Shown: positions 58,187-64,000 of the stretch, piece after piece | Layout: every line of letters begins with the position of its first letter | How positions within the stretch are numbered: position 1 is the first letter of the stretch | NCBI GenBank assembly: GCA_046349215.1 | Contig: JAXMCV010000004.1 | Coordinates: 1 to 64,000, forward strand | DNA length: 64,000 nucleotides | Source of the DNA: JAJXWB01 sp046349215 | GTDB taxonomy: Bacteria > Pseudomonadota > Alphaproteobacteria > Rhizobiales > Beijerinckiaceae | Direction: 5' to 3' | The notes under the pieces: generated by a model | The model's database searches: none | What the model was told of the DNA's origin: nothing | The model's input: only the letters and a program-made list of their open reading frames with translations | Position numbers and translations under genes: made by a program

Positions 58187-59299
58187 TCAGCCGCGCGTGA
58201 CCGAACGCAGCGGCGCGACGCATTTCCGGCCGAGTTTCGCGATGGCTCGCCTCGCCTGGGCGCGAAACAGCGCCGGCAGATCGCTGTACGCCTTCGCGCC
58301 CGAGAGAATGTCGAGATAGCCCTGGCGCAGCGTGCCTGCGTCCGCGAAGGCCCAGGCGAACAGTCCTCGCACGGCGCGCGGACAGATCAGCAGGCGCCAG
58401 CGATTGGCGTCGCGAATGCCGCGCGTGATGCGCGCGTAGTCGGCGCGATAGAGTTCGCCCGGCGAAACGCCTTCCGCATGCGCCCGCGCGATGGCGTCGC
58501 CGGCGGCCGCGCCTGTCTCCATCGCATAGGCGATGCCCTCGCCGGTGATCGGATCGACCGCGCCGGATCGACGCCCCTGCCCTCCAGGTAGGCTTCCATC
58601 TTCGCGCGCAGATCCGGATTGTCCGCCTGCCGCCCGCAGACTCCGATGGTGATCGAAGCGGGCTTTGGAAACACCCAGCCGTAACCCCAGTCGGCGGCTG
58701 CGAAATCGATTTCGAGCCGGTCGCCCTGTCCGGGCAACGCTGCGACCGGCGCCTCAGCCTCCAGCGCGAATCCGATCGTTTCGCTGTCGAACGAGCGCCC
58801 GAAAATCCGCTTCGCGATCTGGCTGTTCACCCCGTCGGCGGCGACCAGCGCCCCATAGGCGATGCGGCTTCCGTCATCGAGCAGGATCGACCGCGCGTCC
58901 GCATCCAGGGTCTCGACGCGCCGGCCGAGCCGCGCCTCGACGCCCGCGCCGAGCGCCAGTCCGAGCAGGTAATGGTCGAAATCGAACCGCATGGTCAGGT
59001 GGAAGTCCGGCGAGCGATGCGGCCGGCCCAGCATCCGCCCGGCGGAGAAAAAGGCGATCTCCTCGGGACGCGAGAACAGCGCGGCGTCCCAGGGCCGCCC
59101 GCCCGAAGGTGTGTTCGAAGATCGACCGACTGCGGGCGGTGATCAGGCCGCCGCACAGCTTCTGGCGGGGGAAGACGGCCTTGTCGACCAGGCAGGTCTT
59201 CAGGCCGGCGGACGCGAGCCGGAAGGCGGCGGCGCTGCCGGCCGGACCAGCGCCGATCACCACCGCGTCGTAATTGTCCGACCTGTCTTGCGCGCCCAT
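58187..59299 (-). pseudogene. Broken geranylgeranyl reductase-type FAD oxidoreductase gene
   Basis: The family signature is spread over three reading frames. Segment 1 (from ATG 59299) has the FAD motif VVIGAGPAGSAAAFRLASAG and PRQKLCGGLITARS. A single-base frameshift near 59088-59096 (GGCCCTGGGAC on the minus strand) moves to segment 2 (EEIAFFSAGRMLG, ALVAADGVNSQIAKRIFG). Near 58550-58572 the sequence jumps frame again into GAVDPITGEGIAYAMETG, and the ~40 residues normally between these parts, including the second FAD-binding GD motif, are missing. A 9-base direct repeat (CGGATCGAC) flanks the junction. The last frame continues to a stop at 58187. It is non-functional unless the assembly is wrong at two places. 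Confidence 0.82.
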
Positions 59300-59431
59300 A
59301 CCCGCTCCGGTCCGCCCGGGCCGCTCCTAGCACAAATCCGGGGTCGGGCGCGCCGCTCGCATTGCCCGTCGCCCCCTGCTCCGCTAAGAAAGCCCGACCG
59401 AAATCGAACCGGACCAAGGACGAGGGAGAGC

Positions 59432-59578
59432 ATGGCGAACGACGTTTCCACGGGCGGTCATCCCGACATGGATTATGCCGAGCACGAGCGCACCTACGAC
59501 ATGTTCATCGCCCTGTTCAAATGGGGCACGGTGTTCTGCATCGGCTGCGTCGTCCTGCTCGCCGTCCTGACGCTCTGA
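59432..59578 (+). CDS. aa3-type cytochrome c oxidase subunit IV (short)
   Basis: A 48-aa peptide: a short hydrophilic start with MDYAEHERTYDMFIALFKWG (residues 13-32), the signature of the small alphaproteobacterial oxidase subunit IV, then one transmembrane helix (about 30-48). It associates with the aa3-type terminal oxidase in the inner membrane, though no other oxidase genes are near. ATG 59432 follows GAGGGAGAGC. A terminator follows 26 bases after the stop. Confidence 0.87.
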   Translation: MANDVSTGGHPDMDYAEHERTYDMFIALFKWGTVFCIGCVVLLAVLTL

Positions 59579-59603
59579 TTTTTCGCGCTTCAGGCCCATG
59601 AAT

Positions 59604-59632
59604 AAGCCGGCTCCGCGAGGAGCCGGCTTTTT
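59604..59632. terminator. Rho-independent terminator between oxidase peptide and pntB
   Basis: Perfect 10-base stem AGCCGGCTCC / GGAGCCGGCT, loop GCGA, TTTTTCC after it. It serves the plus-strand gene and possibly the convergent pntB. Confidence 0.85.
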
Positions 59633-59650
59633 CCTTTCCCGGGGGCGGAC

Positions 59651-61090
59651 TTACTTGCCCTTCAGCGTCGCCACGACCTCGTCGAGCATCTTCTTGGCGT
59701 CGCCGAACAACATCAGGTTGTTGTCCTTGTAGAAGAGCGGATTGTCGATGCCGGCGTAGCCCGAGGCCATCGACCGCTTCATGACAATCGAGTGCTTGGC
59801 CTTCCAGACCTCCAGCACCGGCATGCCGGCGATCGGGCTGGTCGGATCGTCCTGCGCCGCCGGATTGACGATGTCGTTGGCGCCGATGACCATCGCGACA
59901 TCCGTCGACGGGAAGTCGTCGTTCAGTTCGTCCATCTCGCAGACGATGTCGTAGGGCACCTTGGCTTCCGCCAGCAGCACGTTCATGTGCCCTGGCATGC
60001 GGCCGGCGACCGGATGGATGCCGAAGCGCACGTTCACGCCCTTGTCGCGCAAGAGCTTGGTCATCTCGAAGACCGCGTGCTGCGCCTGCGCCACCGCCAT
60101 GCCGTAGCCCGGCACGATGATGACGCTCTTGGATTCGGCGAGCAGGTCCGCCGTCTCGGCCGCGCTGATCGACTTGACCTCGCCGGCAGGCGCTGCGCCC
60201 GCGGCCGGCGCTGCGCCGCCCGTCGTACCAAAGCCGCCGGCGATCACCGAGATGAAGTTGCGGTTCATCGCGCGGCACATGATGTAGCTGAGGATCGCGC
60301 CGGACGAACCGACCAGCGCGCCGACGACGATCAGCAGGTCGTTCGACAGCATGAAGCCCGTCGCCGCCGCCGCCCAGCCCGAGTAGCTGTTCAGCATCGA
60401 GATCACGACCGGCATGTCGGCGCCGCCGATCGCCATAACCATGTGCACGCCGAAGGCGAGCGAGATGATCGTCATGACGATCAGCGGGAACATGCCGCCT
60501 GAAATCGATTCGGCGCCTATGAACACCTTGCCGAACCAGATCACCACGATCAGGCCGGCGAGGTTGATCAGGTGGCGGCCCGGCAGAAGAACCGGCTTGC
60601 CGTCGATGCGGCCCGACAGCTTGCCGAACGCCACGACCGAACCCGTGAAGGTCACCGCGCCGATCAGGATGCCGATGTAGATTTCAAGCAGGTGGATCAC
60701 ATGCTCGGCATGGGTCGCGAATGTCGTCGACGTGTCGATGTAGCTCGCAAAGCCGATGGCGCAGGCGGCGAAACCGACCAGCGAATGCATGATCGCCACC
60801 AGTTCCGGCATCTGCGTCATCTGCACGGTGCGCGCGGCATAGAGGCCGACCGCGCCGCCGACGACCATCGCCGCGATGATGAACGCAAAGCCCGCGCCGA
60901 CGACGATAGGCTGCTCGCCCGCGCCGATGACGCGCGAACCGAAGACGGTCGCGAGCACGGCGATCGTCATGCCGATGATGCCGTACCAGTTGCCGCGCCG
61001 CGCCGTCTCCGGATTGGAGAGGCCGCCGAGGCTGAGAACGAAGAGGATTGTGGCTCCGATATAGGAGACGGTGACGATGCTGGCTGACAT
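59651..61090 (-). CDS. pntB: NAD(P) transhydrogenase subunit beta
   Basis: A 479-aa inner-membrane subunit of the proton-pumping transhydrogenase, which makes NADPH from NADH using the proton gradient. About nine transmembrane segments span residues 1-265; the C-terminal NADP(H)-binding domain III (about 300-479) has VIIVPGYGMAVAQAQHAV, HPVAGRMPGHMNVLLAEAKVPYD and KRSMASGYAGIDNPLFYKDN. It starts 13 bases after the pntA stop on the same strand. A short Ala/Gly-rich linker joins the membrane and NADP domains. Confidence 0.95.
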   Translation of the reverse strand: MSASIVTVSYIGATILFVLSLGGLSNPETARRGNWYGIIGMTIAVLATVFGSRVIGAGEQPIVVGAGFAFIIAAMVVGGAVGLYAARTVQMTQMPELVAIMHSLVGFAACAIGFASYIDTSTTFATHAEHVIHLLEIYIGILIGAVTFTGSVVAFGKLSGRIDGKPVLLPGRHLINLAGLIVVIWFGKVFIGAESISGGMFPLIVMTIISLAFGVHMVMAIGGADMPVVISMLNSYSGWAAAATGFMLSNDLLIVVGALVGSSGAILSYIMCRAMNRNFISVIAGGFGTTGGAAPAAGAAPAGEVKSISAAETADLLAESKSVIIVPGYGMAVAQAQHAVFEMTKLLRDKGVNVRFGIHPVAGRMPGHMNVLLAEAKVPYDIVCEMDELNDDFPSTDVAMVIGANDIVNPAAQDDPTSPIAGMPVLEVWKAKHSIVMKRSMASGYAGIDNPLFYKDNNLMLFGDAKKMLDEVVATLKGK

Positions 61091-61102
61091 TTTCCCGGCC
61101 CC

Positions 61103-62698
61103 TTACTTCTGGAACATCGCCAGCATGCGGCGCGTCACGGCGAAGCCGCCGAACATGTTGATGGTTGTGAGAGTCAAACCGACGATCGCGATGATCAGGA
61201 TCCAGATGTCGGGACGACCCGGCGCCGATGGCGGCCAGATCTGCAGCAACGCGCCGATAGCGATGATCGAGGAGATCGCGTTGGTGACGCTCATCAGCGG
61301 CGTATGAAGCGCCGGCGTCACGTTCCACACCACCATGTAACCGACAAAGATCGCCAGCACGAAGACGGTGAAGTGCCCGAGGAAGGCCGGCGGCGCGTAG
61401 GCGCCGACGAGCAGGAACAGAACCGCGCCGATGCCGAAGGTCACGAGCAGCGATTGCAGCGAGGCAGGCTCGCTCGGCGCACCGTGGCCATGTCCGCCGC
61501 TCTTCTTGGCGGGCGCGGGCGCCGCGGCTGCGGCGGCGGGCTTGGGCGCAGGCGGCGCCGGCAGTTTCAGCGGCGGCGCCGGCCACGTGATCTCGCCATC
61601 CTTCACGACGGTGAAGCCGCGAATGGCGTCGTCGTCCATGTTGACGACGATCTGACCGTCCTTCGCCTTGCAGAGTTCCTCTGTCAGCCGCAGCTGGTTG
61701 GTCGCGTAGAGGGTCGAGGATTGCTTGGCGAGCCGGCTCGCCAGGTCGGTGTAGCCGATGATCGTCACGCCATGGCGCACCACCGCCTCGCCGGGAACGG
61801 TCAGTTCGCAATTGCCGCCCTGCTCGGCCGCCATGTCGACGATAACGCTGCCGGGCTTCATGGTTTTCACCATGTCGGCGGTGATCAGCTTCGGCGCCGG
61901 CTTGCCGGGAATGAGCGCCGTCGTGATGATGATGTCGCAATCGGCCGCCTGCTTGGCGTACATCTCGCGTTGCGCGGCCTGGAAGCCTTCGCTCATCACC
62001 TTGGCGTAGCCGCCGCCGCCCGAGCCTTCTTCCTCGAAATCGACCTTGACGAATTCGCCGCCGAGCGACTTGACCTGATCTGCGACTTCCGCGCGCGTGT
62101 CGTTGGCGCGCACGATGGCGCCGAGGCCGGCCGCCGTGCCGATCGCCGCCAGGCCGGCGACGCCTGCGCCGGCGATGAACACCTTGGCCGGCGGGATCTT
62201 GCCCGCGGCGGTGATCTGGCCGTTGAAATAGCGACCGAAGGCGTTGGCCGCCTCGATCACGGCGCGATAGCCGCTGACGCCGGCCTGCGACGTCAGCGCA
62301 TCCATCTTTTGCGCACGGGAGAGAAGGCGCGGCACGGCGTCCATGGCGAGCACCGTCGCCTTGCGCGCCTTCAGCTTCTCCATCAGTTCCGGATTCTGCG
62401 CCGGCCAGATGAAGGAGATCAGCGTCTGCCCTTCCCTGATCTGCGCGACTTCCGCATCGGTCGGCGCGCGCACCTTGAAGACGATGTCGGCGCCCGACCA
62501 GACATCGCCGGCGGTGGCGACGATCTTCGCGCCGGCGGCAGTGAAGGCGTCATCGTAGAAGTCTGAGGGATCGCCCGCGCCTTTCTCGATAATGACGGAG
62601 AACCCCAGCCCGATCAGCTTCTGGACGACTTCCGGCGCAGCGGCCACGCGCTTTTCGCCGGGAAAGATTTCCCTGGGTATGCCAATGACCTGAGGCAT
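61103..62698 (-). CDS. pntA: NAD(P) transhydrogenase subunit alpha (fused form)
   Basis: A 531-aa subunit: NAD(H)-binding domain I (about 1-385; MPQVIGIPREIFPGEKRVA, AGAGVAGLAAIGTAAGLGA, MKPGSVIVDMAAEQGGNCE), a Pro/Ala/His-rich linker (about 400-430), and a membrane part with four helices (about 440-531). Many alphaproteobacteria split this into pntAA and pntAB; here it is one polypeptide, as in E. coli. ATG 62698 gives the canonical start; the longer open frame adds unconserved residues. Confidence 0.95.
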   Translation of the reverse strand: MPQVIGIPREIFPGEKRVAAAPEVVQKLIGLGFSVIIEKGAGDPSDFYDDAFTAAGAKIVATAGDVWSGADIVFKVRAPTDAEVAQIREGQTLISFIWPAQNPELMEKLKARKATVLAMDAVPRLLSRAQKMDALTSQAGVSGYRAVIEAANAFGRYFNGQITAAGKIPPAKVFIAGAGVAGLAAIGTAAGLGAIVRANDTRAEVADQVKSLGGEFVKVDFEEEGSGGGGYAKVMSEGFQAAQREMYAKQAADCDIIITTALIPGKPAPKLITADMVKTMKPGSVIVDMAAEQGGNCELTVPGEAVVRHGVTIIGYTDLASRLAKQSSTLYATNQLRLTEELCKAKDGQIVVNMDDDAIRGFTVVKDGEITWPAPPLKLPAPPAPKPAAAAAAPAPAKKSGGHGHGAPSEPASLQSLLVTFGIGAVLFLLVGAYAPPAFLGHFTVFVLAIFVGYMVVWNVTPALHTPLMSVTNAISSIIAIGALLQIWPPSAPGRPDIWILIIAIVGLTLTTINMFGGFAVTRRMLAMFQK

Positions 62699-62846
62699 CG
62701 GATCGGTTCTCCTCGCTGGGGACGAGGCGGCGCCCGCCCCTCCCTTTCGCGGCACACAATAGTGCGCCCCCGGCGCCCGAGGAAAGCCGCAATTGAGGCC
62801 ACGGGCCAAGGTGTCGCACCGGACTTTCGGCGATAGGGGCCGCCAA

Positions 62847-62880
62847 AGACAAAGGCGCGGCCCTGCGGCCGCGCCCTTTC
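62847..62880 (-). terminator. Rho-independent terminator after the TPR lipoprotein gene
   Basis: On the minus strand: GGCGCGGCC, GCAG, GGCCGCGCC, then TTTGTCTTT; 22 bases past the gene's stop. Confidence 0.75.
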
Positions 62881-62901
62881 ATTTTTCAGGGAGGCGGAGG
62901 A

Positions 62902-63798
62902 TCAGACCTTCATGCGGCTCGCGCCGGAACGGGCGACCGAATTGTTGGGATCGATCACCAGCGCGCGCTGGTAGGATTCGGCCGCTTTCACGCGGTTGCC
63001 GGTCTTTTCGTAGGCGAGGCCCAGGCCCGCCCAGCCGTCGGCGTTGCGATTGTCGACATTCAGCGTCGCGTTGAAATCCTCGATCGCCAGATTGTACTTG
63101 CCGAGCGCCACGAGGCTTTCGCCACGGGCCTGATAGGGCGCGGCCGCGAAGGGATCGCGGTCGATGGCGTTGTCGAAATCGGTGACGGCGCGCTGGTGCT
63201 CCCCGCGCTTCTGGTAGATCAGGCCGCGCGCGTGGAAGGATTGCGCGTTTTCCGGGTTGAGGCGGATCGCCTGGTCGAGATCGGCCAGCGCCTGGTCGAG
63301 CTGGCCCTGCGCCCGCAGCAGATTGGCGCGGCCGAGATAGGCCGAGGCGTGGCGCGGATTGACCTCGATGGCGCGATTGAAATCGGCGAGCGCGGCGTCG
63401 TTGCTGCGCACCTGGCGCTCGGCCAGCGCGCGGTTCGTGTAGGCCGCGGCATTGTTGGGATCGAGCTTGATGGCGGCCGAGAAATCCTGGATCGCCTCGC
63501 TGAACCGGCCGTTGCGGGCATAGGCGTTGCCGCGCGTCAGGTAGGCTTCGGCCGAGTTCGGATTGCGCGCGATGACGTCGCTGAGCGAGGCGATGTTCGA
63601 CTTGGCGGCTTCCGGATCGTCGGGCTTCACTTCGGCGTATTGCGGCACGCGGGCGTCCATGCCGCTGCGGCCGATGCCCGCCGAATCGCAGCCCGCCAGA
63701 GCCGAGGCGCCGGCGATGAGCGCAAACGCCAGCCCGACCCGACGGACCGGGACCGCCCCAAAGCGGAAAGCCTGACCTGCGTCAGCGCGAGACGACAT
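62902..63798 (-). CDS. Tetratricopeptide-repeat lipoprotein
   Basis: A 298-aa exported lipoprotein. A basic N-terminus and hydrophobic core end in the lipobox SALAGC with acceptor Cys37. Seven to eight TPR units follow between about 75 and 295 (AYLTRGNAYARNGRFSEAIQDF, AYTNRALAERQVRSNDAALADF and so on, each ~34 residues). TPR lipoproteins of this kind (NlpI-like) scaffold peptidoglycan enzymes or secretion at the inner face of the outer membrane. No partner genes are adjacent. The start ATG at 63798 puts 19 residues before the hydrophobic core; a later start is possible. Confidence 0.9.
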   Translation of the reverse strand: MSSRADAGQAFRFGAVPVRRVGLAFALIAGASALAGCDSAGIGRSGMDARVPQYAEVKPDDPEAAKSNIASLSDVIARNPNSAEAYLTRGNAYARNGRFSEAIQDFSAAIKLDPNNAAAYTNRALAERQVRSNDAALADFNRAIEVNPRHASAYLGRANLLRAQGQLDQALADLDQAIRLNPENAQSFHARGLIYQKRGEHQRAVTDFDNAIDRDPFAAAPYQARGESLVALGKYNLAIEDFNATLNVDNRNADGWAGLGLAYEKTGNRVKAAESYQRALVIDPNNSVARSGASRMKV

Positions 63799-63917
63799 TT
63801 CGACCCCTAAGATGTTGACTTGTTCCTGTGGCCCGGAGCCCTTTCGCCGGCCAATGGGGCGAGATCAGGGAAAGTCGGACGCAAACTGGGGGGAAACGGT
63901 CAACAATTCGTAAACAG

Positions 63918-63957
63918 TGTCTCTTGAGACACGCTGCGGCCGGCAGCGCCGGCCGCA
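63918..63957. repeat. Two adjacent perfect hairpins upstream of the TPR lipoprotein gene
   Basis: GTGTCTC/GAGACAC (63918-63933, two-base loop) and TGCGGCCGGC/GCCGGCCGCA (63935-63957, three-base spacer) stand one base apart. There is no T-run. They could be a 3' hairpin of a minus-strand gene ending at 63970 or a protein-binding site for the lipoprotein promoter. Confidence 0.55.
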
Positions 63958-63969
63958 AGGAGCATTCGT

Positions 63970-64000
63970 TCAGCGAGCGGCGCCGGCGGCGGCCGGACGC
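63970..64000 (-). CDS. Possible C-terminal end of a minus-strand gene leaving the window
   Basis: On the minus strand the last bases read as ...RPAAAGAAR followed by TGA at 63970-63972, with hairpins just downstream. Only ten codons are visible, so this may be chance in GC-rich DNA. No product can be named. Confidence 0.25.
   Translation of the reverse strand, partial: RPAAAGAAR

Noticed and set aside
58187..58522. Separate 111-aa gene on the minus strand
   Set aside because: Its frame continues upstream into GAVDPITGEGIAYA, a core motif of the FAD reductase, so it is the 3' part of the broken gene.

Overview
The window looks like chromosomal DNA of an alphaproteobacterium of the Hyphomicrobiales (Rhizobiales). 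It is GC-rich and densely coded. Supporting signs are the order tolQRAB-pal-ybgF-tilS-ftsH-glmM, a Rhizobiales-type serC followed by serA, a GapR (DUF2312) protein, short outer-membrane barrels with a GWYLRGD-like start, an aa3-type oxidase subunit IV peptide, and several perfect CtrA-type boxes (TTAA-N7-TTAA). I cannot name the genus; something near the Beijerinckiaceae/Methylocystaceae is a guess. I see no rRNA, tRNA, CRISPR array, transposase or phage genes.

Layout. 1-2050: a minus-strand zinc ABC importer (substrate-binding protein cut by the window edge, permease, ATPase) led by a His-rich one-TM peptide with a Zur-like site at its start. 2.2-11.7 kb: acyl-CoA dehydrogenase, flavin amine oxidase-like enzyme, Tat-exported MdoG-family glucan protein, gapR, HAD hydrolase, MAPEG protein, divergent galE/galU, and a Leu/Ile/Val-type binding protein. 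11.7-30.6 kb: a long beta-barrel protein and the tol-pal cluster, which is split between tolB and pal by a four-gene spermidine/putrescine-like ABC transporter plus a degenerate hydroxyisourate hydrolase. The cluster resumes with pal, ybgF, tilS, ftsH and, after four minus-strand genes, glmM. 30.8-32.8 kb: two tandem outer-membrane barrels with matching CtrA-box promoters. 32.9-35.9 kb: serC (with a serC-motif leader) and serA.

36-47.9 kb: a Crp-type regulator divergent from a choloylglycine-hydrolase-family amidase, an EamA exporter, a MuiA-like protein, SPFH+NfeD+Nudix in one overlapping operon, a DUF882 peptidase-like protein with a long disordered tail, and a 1040-aa autotransporter. 47.9-52.4 kb: a surface-glycan modification locus with two WcbI paralogs, a divergent GSCFA protein and an acyltransferase-3 membrane protein. 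52.6-64 kb: an orphan sigma-54 response regulator, a PepF-like oligopeptidase, an AbrB/Doc toxin-antitoxin pair with a clear operator, an ABC1-family kinase-like protein, a broken geranylgeranyl-reductase-type gene, a 48-aa oxidase subunit IV, pntA/pntB, and a TPR lipoprotein.

The recurring theme is the cell envelope: Tol-Pal, porin-like barrels, glucan, glycan acetylation, lytic transglycosylase, glmM and galU. All four perfect CtrA boxes lie next to outer-membrane or Tol-Pal genes. The most unusual items are this CtrA-box pattern, the transporter + hydroxyisourate-hydrolase-like cassette inside tol-pal, the WcbI pair/GSCFA/acyltransferase locus, and the His-rich leader peptide of the zinc importer. 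No intergenic stretch exceeds about 300 bases.
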